NCBI GenBank assembly: GCA_029239455.1
Contig: JAQZAX010000005.1
Coordinates: 1 to 35,880 of the forward strand
From: Anaerocolumna sp.
GTDB taxonomy: Bacteria > Bacillota > Clostridia > Lachnospirales > Lachnospiraceae
Direction: 5' to 3'
DNA: 35,880 nt
Shown: in pieces, positions 17,933-26,657 of the stretch
How the letters are laid out: the number at the start of each line of letters is the position of its first letter
How positions within the stretch are numbered: the stretch's first letter is position 1
The notes under the pieces: model-generated
The model's database searches: none
Seen by the model: the letters and a program-made list of their open reading frames with translations, nothing else
What the model was told of the DNA's origin: nothing
Program-made: the position numbers and the translations under genes

Positions 17933-18038
17933 GTATTTCTATTTATTACTTATCAAGTATTTCTATTTATTACTTATCAATATTTCTTTTATTCTTATCA
18001 AATATTTCTTTTTATACTTATCAATATTTCTTTTTATT
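17924..18038. repeat. Tandem repeat, about 5 copies of a 22-24 bp unit
   Basis: ACTTATCAAGTATTTCTATTTATT occurs twice exactly (17924-17947, 17948-17971), followed by three shorter diverged copies (about 17972-17993, 17994-18015, 18016-18038). Confidence 0.9.
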
Positions 18039-18039
18039 A

Positions 18040-18068
18040 TTGACAGTTCTGTCATATGAAATTATAAT
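18040..18068 (+). promoter_or_regulatory. Perfect-consensus sigma-A promoter of the gpx-ohrR unit
   Basis: TTGACA (18040-18045) - 17 nt - TATAAT (18063-18068). TGACAG-TT-CTGTCA palindrome at 18041-18054 overlaps the -35. Confidence 0.88.
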
Positions 18069-18075
18069 AAAGTTA

Positions 18076-18102
18076 ATTCAATTGTATAAAATTTAATTGA
18101 AT
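18076..18102. promoter_or_regulatory. Putative operator (inverted repeat) just downstream of the gpx -10
   Basis: ATTCAATT (18076-18083) and AATTGAAT (18095-18102): 8-bp perfect arms, 11-nt spacer, overlapping the expected start site. AT-rich, resembling CAATT/AATTG OhrR-type operators. Confidence 0.5.
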
Positions 18103-18155
18103 AAAACCAATAGAATTTACTTATAATAATATTAAAATTAAAAGGAGGACTTACA

Positions 18156-18695
18156 ATGAATATTTATGATTTTAAAGTAAAAGAAACAAATGGAAATGAA
18201 GTCTCACTAGGTGATTATAAAGGTAAAGTATTATTAATTATTAATACTGCTACCGGCTGTGGTTTTACTCCTCAGTATGAAGCTTTAGAGAATCTGTATA
18301 AAAAATATGCCGATCAGGGTTTTGAGATTCTTGATTTTCCATGTAATCAGTTCTTAAATCAGGCACCTGGTACCAATGAAGAGATCGTTAGTTTTTGTCA
18401 GCTGAATTATGGTGTAACCTTTAAAACATTTTCGAAAATAAAAGTCAATGGTGAGAACGCTGACCCCCTCTATAAATTCTTAATACAGGAAGTTCCTGTA
18501 GATGAGAAAGATACAGCACTCCCTGGTTTATTAGAGAAATTAAAAGGTTTGGGACAAGTATTTCTTGGTGCTGAAATCAAATGGAATTTTACTAAATTTT
18601 TAGTTAGTAAGGATGGTAATATTGTTGCTCGCTTTGCTCCTACTTATGATTTAGATAAGGTTGAACAGGCAGTTGCAGAGCAACTAAAAAAATAG
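18156..18695 (+). CDS. Glutathione peroxidase (Cys-type, probably thioredoxin-dependent)
   Basis: NTATGCGFTPQYEALE, DFPCNQF and IKWNFTKFLV motifs. Catalytic position is Cys, not Sec. GGAGG RBS. Confidence 0.94.
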   Translation: MNIYDFKVKETNGNEVSLGDYKGKVLLIINTATGCGFTPQYEALENLYKKYADQGFEILDFPCNQFLNQAPGTNEEIVSFCQLNYGVTFKTFSKIKVNGENADPLYKFLIQEVPVDEKDTALPGLLEKLKGLGQVFLGAEIKWNFTKFLVSKDGNIVARFAPTYDLDKVEQAVAEQLKK

Positions 18696-18715
18696 TTAAA
18701 GGTGTCCACAACTAT

Positions 18716-19147
18716 ATGAATTATGATAAACTAAAATTAGACCGTCAGTTATGCTTTCCCCTTTATGTAACATCGAAAGAATTAATTAAAAATTATAAGC
18801 CCCTGTTGGATCCCCTTGGAATTACTTATACACAGTACATTACTTTTATGGCACTGTGGGAAGAAGATAATATTACAGTAAAAGAGTTAGGACAAAAATT
18901 ATACTTAGATTCCGGTACTCTGACTCCACTTCTTAAAAAAATGGAGCTGCAAGGATTTATAACCAGGGAGCGCAGTACTACGGATGAGCGTACAGTATAT
19001 ATTAAACTGACTGAAAAAGGGTTGGAATTACGAGACAAGGCGGCGCATATTCCTGATAAGATGGTTGCTTGTCTTCCGGTCAGTATGGAAGAAGCGTTCG
19101 CACTGCAGAAATTATTGCAAAACTATTTAAAAAATATGGAACATTAA
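18716..19147 (+). CDS. ohrR: MarR family regulator, OhrR-like peroxide sensor
   Basis: LDRQLCFPLYVTSKELIKNYKPLLDPLGITYTQY and LYLDSGTLTPLLKKMELQGFITRERS...DERTV closely follow the B. subtilis OhrR pattern, including the N-terminal reactive Cys. Confidence 0.9.
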   Translation: MNYDKLKLDRQLCFPLYVTSKELIKNYKPLLDPLGITYTQYITFMALWEEDNITVKELGQKLYLDSGTLTPLLKKMELQGFITRERSTTDERTVYIKLTEKGLELRDKAAHIPDKMVACLPVSMEEAFALQKLLQNYLKNMEH

Positions 19148-19247
19148 TTTAGTACGGTACTTTTTGTTGCATTAGCAACATACAATTTTCTTATTTGTTT
19201 ATACTATAGTACTATAAGTTATAAACCAAACGAAAGGAAGTAGTATT

Positions 19248-19583
19248 ATGAATAAAAAAATTTTAAAAAATATTGATTTATCTACCGTATTAACTTTACA
19301 AGACTTGGTTAATTATCAAGATGGACAGATTGTCAGTAAAACTTTAATCCAAAACCAAAGTGTAAGTCTGACACTGTTTGCTTTTGATAAAGAGGAAGAA
19401 ATTAGTACACATTCCTCCCACGGCGATGCTATGATTTATGTCACCGACGGTACCGGAGAAATTACCATTGGAGATGAAAAATTTAATGTTTCTGCAGGTG
19501 AAACAATTGTAATGCCATCTGAAATACCCCATGCAGTATACGCAAAGGAACGTTTCAAAATGTTCTTAATCGTTGTATTTTAG
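19248..19583 (+). CDS. Small single-domain cupin protein
   Basis: 111-aa cupin with HSSHGDAMIYVTDGTGEITIGDEKFNVSAGETIVMPSEIPHAVYA; good RBS (GAAAGGAAG). Confidence 0.9.
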   Translation: MNKKILKNIDLSTVLTLQDLVNYQDGQIVSKTLIQNQSVSLTLFAFDKEEEISTHSSHGDAMIYVTDGTGEITIGDEKFNVSAGETIVMPSEIPHAVYAKERFKMFLIVVF

Positions 19584-19643
19584 CCCATACCTCAAAGTAT
19601 ATTATGGAAGATCGTAAATAACTATATGTTTCTATACATGAAC

Positions 19644-19697
19644 AAAGAGTCAGAAGAAATAAGAATGAGGAATTCTTATTATTTCTTCTGACTCTTT
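19644..19697. terminator. Strong bidirectional terminator between the cupin gene and metQ
   Basis: AAAGAGTCAGAAGAAATAAGAA pairs with TTCTTATTATTTCTTCTGACTCTTT (long stem with one small insertion), followed by T-rich DNA. Confidence 0.85.
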
Positions 19698-19702
19698 TAC
19701 TA

Positions 19703-19758
19703 TTTCTATATTTCTATATTTGACCCTCGAATCATATTTCCATATTGAAATATAGAAA
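19703..19758 (-). terminator. Second hairpin downstream of metQ, possibly terminator-associated
   Basis: TTTCTATATTTC (19703-19714) and GAAATATAGAAA (19747-19758): 12-bp perfect inverted repeat. Confidence 0.45.
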
Positions 19759-19780
19759 ATATATTGTTTTGGCTGGTTTC

Positions 19781-20677
19781 TTAGAATACCGGAACTACTG
19801 CACCTTGCCATTTTTCTTCGATAAATGCTTTCGTTTCTTCTGAAGTAATTGCTTCGATTAAGGCTTTTGTCTTATCAGTTGCTTCATTGCCCTCTTTTAC
19901 TACAATTATATTAGCAAATGTATTAGCAGCTTCAGAATTAACATCTTCTACTAATAGAGCATTCTCACTTGCAGATAGTCCATTGGATAATGCATAGTTT
20001 CCATTAATGATTGCAATGTCAACATCTTGTAAAACTTTTGCAGTCTGTGCAGCTTCCATCTCTACTATTTCAAGATTTTTTGGATTTTCAGTGATATCTT
20101 TCACTGTTGTTTCTAACCCAGCATTTGCGCCTAATTTGATTAATCCTGCTTTTTCTAATAATAATAAAGCTCTTGCTTCATTTGTAACATCATTAGGAAC
20201 TGCAACCTGTGCTCCATCCGCTAATGCATCAAGAGTTGCTGTCTTGCCAGGATAAATTCCAAGTGGTTCAAAATGAACATTCGCTACAGCTTTTAAAGTT
20301 GTTCCGTTTTTCTCATTATAATCATTTAAATAAGGCACGTGCTGAAAGAAATTAGCATCTAAGCTTCCATCTTCTGTTGCTACATTTGGCAGAATATAAT
20401 CTGTGTATTCAACTACCTTAATGGTAAATCCCTGTTCGGCTAATGCATTTTTTACTGCATCGGAATTAAGAATTGTCGCATGTGGCTCAATTGTAGCTCC
20501 TACCACTATTTCCACTAATTCAGTTTGTGCTGTTGTTTCCACTGCTGGTGTTTCTCCTACTGTGCTTTCACTTGCAGCAGTAGTTTCTGTCTGGTTTTCT
20601 TTTGTACCGCAGCCTGCTAGTACTGCACCTGCTAATACTGCAGCTAATAATAAGCTGCCAATTTTCATTTTCTTCAT
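19781..20677 (-). CDS. metQ: Methionine-type ABC transporter substrate-binding lipoprotein (NlpA/MetQ family)
   Basis: Signal peptide with lipobox (LAGAVLAGCGT); VGATIEPHATIL, LDANFFQHVPYLNDYN and VPNDVTNEARALLLLEKAGLIKL are typical of MetQ. Confidence 0.93.
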   Translation of the reverse strand: MKKMKIGSLLLAAVLAGAVLAGCGTKENQTETTAASESTVGETPAVETTAQTELVEIVVGATIEPHATILNSDAVKNALAEQGFTIKVVEYTDYILPNVATEDGSLDANFFQHVPYLNDYNEKNGTTLKAVANVHFEPLGIYPGKTATLDALADGAQVAVPNDVTNEARALLLLEKAGLIKLGANAGLETTVKDITENPKNLEIVEMEAAQTAKVLQDVDIAIINGNYALSNGLSASENALLVEDVNSEAANTFANIIVVKEGNEATDKTKALIEAITSEETKAFIEEKWQGAVVPVF

Positions 20678-20680
20678 AAA

Positions 20681-21367
20681 TTAATTCTCTCCTTTTCCTC
20701 TTTTATCTATTAATTTTGATAATTTTTGTCCAATACTTTGTATAATTTGTACGATTAAAATTAATAGTACGATGGTAGCCATCATCATATTGGTTTCATA
20801 TCTGTGATAGCCATAGCTGATGGCAATATGCCCCAAACCTCCGCCGCCCGTTACACCAGCCATTGCCGTATATCCAACAAGGGTAATAGTTGCTAAAGAT
20901 ATACCCATCACAATGGAAGGAAGGGCCTCTGGCAGCATAACTTTAAATACTATCTGTGTATCACTGGCACCCATTGCTTTTGCAGCCTCTATGACGCCGC
21001 CGTCTATTTCTCTTAAAGAATTTTCTATGAGTCGTGCAACAAAAGGTGTTGCAGAAATAATTAAAGAGACTGTTGCTGCCTTTGGGCCTATGGTTGTACC
21101 AGCAATAAATCTTGTAACAGGTATTGCAGCAAAAAGTAAAATGATAAAAGGTATGGATCTGCCTATGTTTATAAATATACCTAGTATTTTATTCACAACT
21201 GGCATTGGGTGGATTCCACCCTTTCTGGATACTTCTGCTAAAATACCTATAGGAAGTCCTATTATGTAGGCATTTAAGGTAGCAAAGAATGTCATATATA
21301 AAGTTTCTAAAGTTCCCTGTACCAGCATAGAGCCATAGTTATCTAAAAATTCCTTTAACACAGCCAT
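20681..21367 (-). CDS. metI: Methionine-type ABC transporter permease
   Basis: Multi-pass membrane protein with MetI motifs (GRSIPFIILL, EAAKAMGASDTQIVFKVMLPEALPSIV, YTAMAGVTGGGGLG). Confidence 0.94.
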   Translation of the reverse strand: MAVLKEFLDNYGSMLVQGTLETLYMTFFATLNAYIIGLPIGILAEVSRKGGIHPMPVVNKILGIFINIGRSIPFIILLFAAIPVTRFIAGTTIGPKAATVSLIISATPFVARLIENSLREIDGGVIEAAKAMGASDTQIVFKVMLPEALPSIVMGISLATITLVGYTAMAGVTGGGGLGHIAISYGYHRYETNMMMATIVLLILIVQIIQSIGQKLSKLIDKRGKGEN

Positions 21368-22176
21368 TATGCGATACCCCCTATCAATCTCTGGGTAATT
21401 TCAGAAGATTCATTACTAAAAACTTCCTCCGTACTACCTGCTGCAACAATTTCAGATTTATCAAGTACTACAACTTTGTTACAGATTTCTTGAACTACAT
21501 TCATCTCATGAGTTATAACAATAATTGTTACTTTCGTTTCCTCATTGATTTTCTTTAACAACTTTAAAATGGACTTTGTCGTAAGACTATCCAGTGCAGA
21601 GGTTGCCTCATCACAAAGTAAAACGGTTGGTTTCGTTGCTAAAGCTCTTGCAATGGCAACTCTTTGTCTTTGCCCACCACTTAATTGTGCGGGATAATTG
21701 AATTCTTTTTCTTTTAAATCAACTAAAGCAAGAAGTTCATCCACTCTGCGGTTAATTTCTGCCTTTTTTAACTTTCTCTTTTGAAAATAATTAAGTACAT
21801 CGTATTCTTTTTTTGACATTCCTTCGATGATAAAATCTTTGATTGGAATTATCTCTAAACCAAAGGCAATGTTTCTTCTAACATTCTTTTGCATTAGCAA
21901 ATTAAAATTTTGAAAAATCATTCCAATACTTTTTCTTAATTTTAATAACTGTTTTCCACTTTTGGTTGTAATATCTTCACCATCAATCTCAATACTACCA
22001 CTGGTTGGTTTCTCTAAAAGATTAATACATCGAATTAATGTACTTTTACCGGCACCACTCATACCAATAATTCCAAAGATATCACCATCTTCAATTCGTA
22101 TATTGATTTTATTTAAAACAGTTAAATTCTGCTTCTTCGTCTGAAAAACCTTGGTTAATTCCGTTATCTGAATCAT
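21367..22176 (-). CDS. metN: Methionine-type ABC transporter ATP-binding protein lacking the NIL domain
   Basis: Walker A GMSGAGKST, signature LSGGQRQR, Walker B VLLCDEATSALD. 269 aa, ending shortly after the nucleotide-binding domain. Confidence 0.9.
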   Translation of the reverse strand: MIQITELTKVFQTKKQNLTVLNKINIRIEDGDIFGIIGMSGAGKSTLIRCINLLEKPTSGSIEIDGEDITTKSGKQLLKLRKSIGMIFQNFNLLMQKNVRRNIAFGLEIIPIKDFIIEGMSKKEYDVLNYFQKRKLKKAEINRRVDELLALVDLKEKEFNYPAQLSGGQRQRVAIARALATKPTVLLCDEATSALDSLTTKSILKLLKKINEETKVTIIVITHEMNVVQEICNKVVVLDKSEIVAAGSTEEVFSNESSEITQRLIGGIA

Positions 22177-22407
22177 CTTTCCACCTTCTTACTTTTTTAT
22201 CAACTCCCGTCTTTCTATTGAAATAATTGCTTTAAAGTATAGAAATACTATAAACTTGGAAGTTTTCATATGTTTAAAAATTCACTCCCATATTATATAT
22301 TAATCTATGAATTTGCACAAGTGTTTAAGATAGTAAATGTATATTTAATCATCAGTCTGTAAAAATATAACTATTTCTTATTTCATAGTATTTCTATATG
22401 ATTATCT

Positions 22408-22436
22408 AGTTTATAAACTTTCTATTCATTTGTCAA
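22408..22436 (-). promoter_or_regulatory. Putative metNIQ promoter
   Basis: Reverse complement TTGACA (22431-22436) - 17 nt - TAAACT (22408-22413). Confidence 0.45.
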
Positions 22437-22513
22437 GTACTTTTATATAAAATAATGATGACAGTACTTTTTTAGAAAATAATAATAAAGTATTTTTATA
22501 GAAAATGTGACGA
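22435..22513. repeat. Three imperfect tandem copies of a 26-27 bp AT-rich unit next to the metN promoter
   Basis: AAGTACTTTTATATAAAATAATGATGA / CAGTACTTTTTTAGAAAATAATAATA / AAGTATTTTTATAGAAAATGTGACGA. Confidence 0.6.
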
Positions 22514-22560
22514 AGCAGTATCTCTCCTGCCTAAGAGCATTTCCTCCTATGTATCAATTA

Positions 22561-22582
22561 AGGGACTGCCTAGGCAGTCCCT
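22561..22582 (-). terminator. Terminator-like hairpin downstream of the PFOR gene
   Basis: AGGGACTGCCTAGGCAGTCCCT is a perfect 22-bp palindrome directly after the PFOR stop; the T-tract on the minus strand is weak. Confidence 0.65.
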
Positions 22583-22590
22583 CATATCAT

Positions 22591-25500
22591 TTATTGTGAT
22601 GCTAGTTGTTTGTAAATCTCATAACGTTCTTTTGCACTTTCTTCCGCCTTTTTAAATAATTCTTCTGCTTCATCAGGGAATGATTTCGCGAGGGAGCTAT
22701 ATCTTACCTGACCCATGATGAAGTCTCTAAAGCTTTCTGCCGGTTCTTTTGAATCTAAAATAAATGGATTCTTTCCTTCTTTCTTTAGTTCAGGATTGTA
22801 ACGATACAGATGCCAGTAGCCTGCCTGTACAGCTTTCTTAATTGTCTCCATACTTCTTCCCATACCTTCTCGAATACCGTGACTGATACATGGTGCATAC
22901 GCAATGACAATGGAAGGCCCTTTATAGGCTTCTGCTTCTCTTATAGCTTTAATTAACTGATTGTTGTCAGCATGAATACCCACTTGGGCAACATATACAT
23001 TTCCGTAGGTCATCATCATTCTACCTAAATCTTTTTTACCTGCTTTTTTACCAGAGGCAGCGAATTTAGCAACGGCTGCAGTAGGAGTTGATTTAGAAGC
23101 CTGTCCGCCGGTATTAGAATATATTTCTGTATCAAAAACTAATACGTTCACATCTTCTCCAGATGCTAATACCTGATCCAGACCGCCATAGCCTATATCA
23201 TATGCCCATCCGTCACCACCAACAATCCATTGAGATCTCTTAACTAAATAATCGCTTCTTTCTCTAATTTCATCGACTAACTTCATTACTTCATGGTCGA
23301 CGGAACGATAATCATTTAACACATTTATTACTTTCTCACTAATTTTCGTTATTAGGTCTCCATCTTCTTTATAATGAATCCAGTCTTCAAATACCTCTTT
23401 TATTTTCGGGTCAAGATCTTTATTGATTAGATCAAGCATATTCTTTTCAATTTTCTTTCTTAATTGCTTAACGCCAAGATACATACCGAATCCATATTCC
23501 GCATTATCTTCAAATAAGGAGTTTGCCCAGGCAGGACCTTTGCCTTCCTCATTGGTTGTATAAGAGGTACTAGGTGCTGAAGCAGCCCAGATAGAGGAGC
23601 AACCGGTTGCATTGGCAATCATCATTCTATCACCGAATAACTGTGTAACAAGTTTAATATAGGCTGTCTCACCGCAGCCTGCACAAGCACCTGAGAATTC
23701 CATAAGTGGCTGTTTAAATTGACTGTCTTTAAATGAAGTTCCATAGTCCAACTCTTTTTTAAACCCTACTTCAGTGATAGCAAATTTCCAATTATCAACT
23801 TGTTTAGGCAATTGGGACTCAATTGGATTCATAATTAATGCTTTCCCTTTTGCAGGACATATATCAGCACAGTTTCCGCATCCCGTACAATCCATTGGGC
23901 TAATTTGAATTCGATACTTAAGTCCTGCAAATGCTTTTCCTGTTGCCGTTTTTGTTATAAAACTATCCGGTGCCTTTTTAACTTCTTCTTCATTCAGTAA
24001 AAATGGGCGGATAACTGCATGAGGACAAATGTAGGAACATTGATTACACTGAATACAACGTTCCTCAATCCACTCTGGAACATTGACTGCAATTCCTCGC
24101 TTCTCATAAGCAGTAGAACCAGATGGGAATGTTCCATCTTCTCTACCGTTAAATGCACTGACAGGAAGTAAATGCCCGTGCTGTTCTTGCATAGGTCTCA
24201 TAATATTTCTTACGAATTCCGGCTCTGTGATGGTATCCGTATTTGATTCTTCGCTATTTATCCATTGGCCAGGAATCGTAACTTCGTGAAGATTTTGAAT
24301 ACCCTGTTCTATTGCTTCAAAATTCATTTGTACTACTTTATCACCTTTTTTTGAATAGGAATACGTTACTGCCTTTTTCAGTTCAGAAATATATACATCC
24401 TCCGGAATAATATTCAGTAACTTAAAAAATGCGCCCTGCATTACCATATTAATACGATTTCCAAGGCCAATTTTCTCTGCTATTCCAATGGCGTTAATAG
24501 TATAAATTTTTACTTTCTTTTCTGCCAGTACTTTTTTAATTTTGGCTGGTAATTTAACATTTAATTCCTCATCCGACCAGTTACAGTTTAATACAAACAT
24601 TCCACCTTGCTTTACATCTTTTAACAAATCATATTTATTCACGTAGGAAGGGTTATGGCAAGCTACATAATCTGCATTATCTACAAGGTAGGTCGCTTTA
24701 ATTGGTGTATTACCAAAACGCAGATGAGATACGGTTAAGCCTCCTGATTTTTTTGAGTCATAATCAAAGTATGCCTGAACATGCATTGCAGTTTGACTCC
24801 CAATGATTTTAATTGCCTGTTTGTTGGCACCTACTGTTCCATCGGAACCAAGTCCCCATATCTTACATGTTTTTCTATCCCCTGGTTCCATAGAAATATG
24901 CTGATCTGCAGAAAGTGAAGTCTTAGTAACATCATCCTCGATACTAATTGTAAAATGATTTTTAGTACTAATACCTTTTAGGTTTTCATATACTGCTGCA
25001 ATATGATTCGGTGTGGTATCTTTTGAACCAAGTCCATATCGACCACCAATAATAATTGGAGCACCATCTGTGTTACTATAACAGCTGCAAACATCAAGGT
25101 ATAACGGTTCCCCAATGGCTCCCGGTTCTTTGGTTCTATCCAGCACCGCAATCTTCTTAGTAGATTTTGGTACACTTTGCAGAAAATGTGCCATGGAAAA
25201 CGGACGATACAGATGTACTTTAATTAAACCGTATTTTTCACCCTTACTATTATAATAATCAATGGTTTCTTCTATGGTCTGTGTTACAGAACCCATTGCA
25301 ATAATAACATTTTCTGCATCTGGTGCTCCATAATAATCAAATAAACCATATTTTCTTCCCGTAAGCTGGCTCATCTTGTCAAAATATTCTTCTACAATTG
25401 GAATTATTTTGGCATAGAATGGGTTACTTGCTTCGCGAGTTTGAAAATAAATGTCAGCATTTTGAGCTGTACCACGCACAACAGGGTGATTTGGTGATAA

Positions 25501-26121
25501 TGCTCTTTTTCTAAAATCGTCGATTGCCATATAATCTACTAGAGATGCATAATCATCATACTCTAATGCTTCAACTTTTTGTATCTCATGGGAAGTTCGA
25601 AAACCGTCAAAAAAATGAACAAACGGTAGTCGGCCTTTTATAGCTGATAAATGTGCTACCGGAGCAATATCCATAACTTCTTGAACAGAGCCGGAAGCAA
25701 GCATTGCACATCCTGTTTGTCTAACGGCCATAACGTCCTGATGATCTCCAAATATATTAAGTGATGAAGCCGCCAGTGCACGTGCACTCACATGAAAAAC
25801 TCCAGGCAACAACTCACCTGCTACCTTATACATATTGGGAATCATAAGAAGTAAGCCTTGGGAAGCCGTAAATGTAGTAGTTAATGCCCCTGCCTGTAGT
25901 GACCCGTGAAATGTTCCTGCAGCTCCTGCCTCAGATTGCATCTCGACCACATTAACTTCCTGATTAAATATATTCTTCCGTCCCTTTGCTGCCCATTCAT
26001 CCGTCACTTCAGCCATATTAGAAGAAGGAGTAATCGGGTAAATAGCTGCAACATCGGTAAATGCATAAGCTGCATATGCCGCAGCTGTATTTCCATCCAC
26101 AGTCATTTGTGTTTTAGACAT
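22591..26121 (-). CDS. nifJ: Pyruvate:ferredoxin (flavodoxin) oxidoreductase
   Basis: 1176-aa single-chain PFOR: AYAFTDVAAIYPITPSSNMAE, two 4Fe-4S motifs (CIQCNQCSYICPHAV; CTGCGNCADICPAKGKAL) and TPP domain (GDGWAYDIGYGGLDQVLASGEDVNVLVFDTEIYSNTGGQ). Confidence 0.97.
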   Translation of the reverse strand: MSKTQMTVDGNTAAAYAAYAFTDVAAIYPITPSSNMAEVTDEWAAKGRKNIFNQEVNVVEMQSEAGAAGTFHGSLQAGALTTTFTASQGLLLMIPNMYKVAGELLPGVFHVSARALAASSLNIFGDHQDVMAVRQTGCAMLASGSVQEVMDIAPVAHLSAIKGRLPFVHFFDGFRTSHEIQKVEALEYDDYASLVDYMAIDDFRKRALSPNHPVVRGTAQNADIYFQTREASNPFYAKIIPIVEEYFDKMSQLTGRKYGLFDYYGAPDAENVIIAMGSVTQTIEETIDYYNSKGEKYGLIKVHLYRPFSMAHFLQSVPKSTKKIAVLDRTKEPGAIGEPLYLDVCSCYSNTDGAPIIIGGRYGLGSKDTTPNHIAAVYENLKGISTKNHFTISIEDDVTKTSLSADQHISMEPGDRKTCKIWGLGSDGTVGANKQAIKIIGSQTAMHVQAYFDYDSKKSGGLTVSHLRFGNTPIKATYLVDNADYVACHNPSYVNKYDLLKDVKQGGMFVLNCNWSDEELNVKLPAKIKKVLAEKKVKIYTINAIGIAEKIGLGNRINMVMQGAFFKLLNIIPEDVYISELKKAVTYSYSKKGDKVVQMNFEAIEQGIQNLHEVTIPGQWINSEESNTDTITEPEFVRNIMRPMQEQHGHLLPVSAFNGREDGTFPSGSTAYEKRGIAVNVPEWIEERCIQCNQCSYICPHAVIRPFLLNEEEVKKAPDSFITKTATGKAFAGLKYRIQISPMDCTGCGNCADICPAKGKALIMNPIESQLPKQVDNWKFAITEVGFKKELDYGTSFKDSQFKQPLMEFSGACAGCGETAYIKLVTQLFGDRMMIANATGCSSIWAASAPSTSYTTNEEGKGPAWANSLFEDNAEYGFGMYLGVKQLRKKIEKNMLDLINKDLDPKIKEVFEDWIHYKEDGDLITKISEKVINVLNDYRSVDHEVMKLVDEIRERSDYLVKRSQWIVGGDGWAYDIGYGGLDQVLASGEDVNVLVFDTEIYSNTGGQASKSTPTAAVAKFAASGKKAGKKDLGRMMMTYGNVYVAQVGIHADNNQLIKAIREAEAYKGPSIVIAYAPCISHGIREGMGRSMETIKKAVQAGYWHLYRYNPELKKEGKNPFILDSKEPAESFRDFIMGQVRYSSLAKSFPDEAEELFKKAEESAKERYEIYKQLASQ

Positions 26122-26267
26122 AATATACCAAACCTTTCTATCTTAACTTTTTGATTTAGGTAACCTCGAAACTATATCTGCATTTACGATACAACTATTG
26201 CAATTACTTCGTGGAGCGCTCCTTTTGCTTAACTTCCACTCCATAATTGAAAAAGTTTACATAAGCA

Positions 26268-26462
26268 TTATAACTGGCTTCCATTATCAACCCAGTTTTT
26301 CGCTTTTTCCACGTCATACTCTGCCGGTTTGGTAACGTGACTGATTTTCTTTATCTGCTCACTATTTGACCACGCTGCCGTTCCCTCATTATTGGTAGCG
26401 TCTGATTTATCAAGTCTCTTATTGTTTAAGCCATTTAAAGTATTATCTTTATTCTGCATCAA
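26268..26462 (-). CDS. Small DUF3787-like clostridial protein
   Basis: 64-aa ORF with a strong RBS (AAGGAAGGAG), a central GTAAWSN segment and C-terminal AKNWVDNGSQL, resembling DUF3787. Confidence 0.65.
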   Translation of the reverse strand: MMQNKDNTLNGLNNKRLDKSDATNNEGTAAWSNSEQIKKISHVTKPAEYDVEKAKNWVDNGSQL

Positions 26463-26569
26463 ATATCCATCTCCTTCCTTACATATTGTGATGTAAAAAT
26501 TATTTAAATTTATCTTTATACCATATTAAAATCTCCATTATTACTGTTATTATACAAAAAATATCCAAA

Positions 26570-26607
26570 AAAGAGTCAATTTCATTTTTAAATGAAACAG
26601 ACTCTTT
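26570..26607 (-). terminator. Rho-independent terminator of the GGDEF-EAL gene
   Basis: AAAGAGTC...TTTCATTTTTAAATGAAA...GACTCTTT; minus strand continues TTTTTTGG. Confidence 0.75.
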
Positions 26608-26657
26608 CCGTAATGGATTCGTATTAAGTTCTCTTTTTACAATATATTTTGATCACT

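Noticed and set aside
17924-18038. Possible CRISPR array
   Set aside because: Units are contiguous without unique spacers, AT-rich, and no cas genes are present; it is a simple tandem repeat.
17814-18059. 81-aa plus-strand ORF
   Set aside because: Its open frame comes from the AT-rich tandem repeat. It is low complexity, overlaps the promoter region, and resembles no real protein.
20820-21269. 149-aa ORF antisense to metI
   Set aside because: Shadow ORF opposite a clearly conserved permease; no independent support.
22177-22590. SAM (S-box) riboswitch expected upstream of metNIQ
   Set aside because: I looked for S-box-like conserved sequence on the minus strand and found none. Only AT-rich repeats and a promoter candidate were seen. 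A covariance-model search would be decisive.
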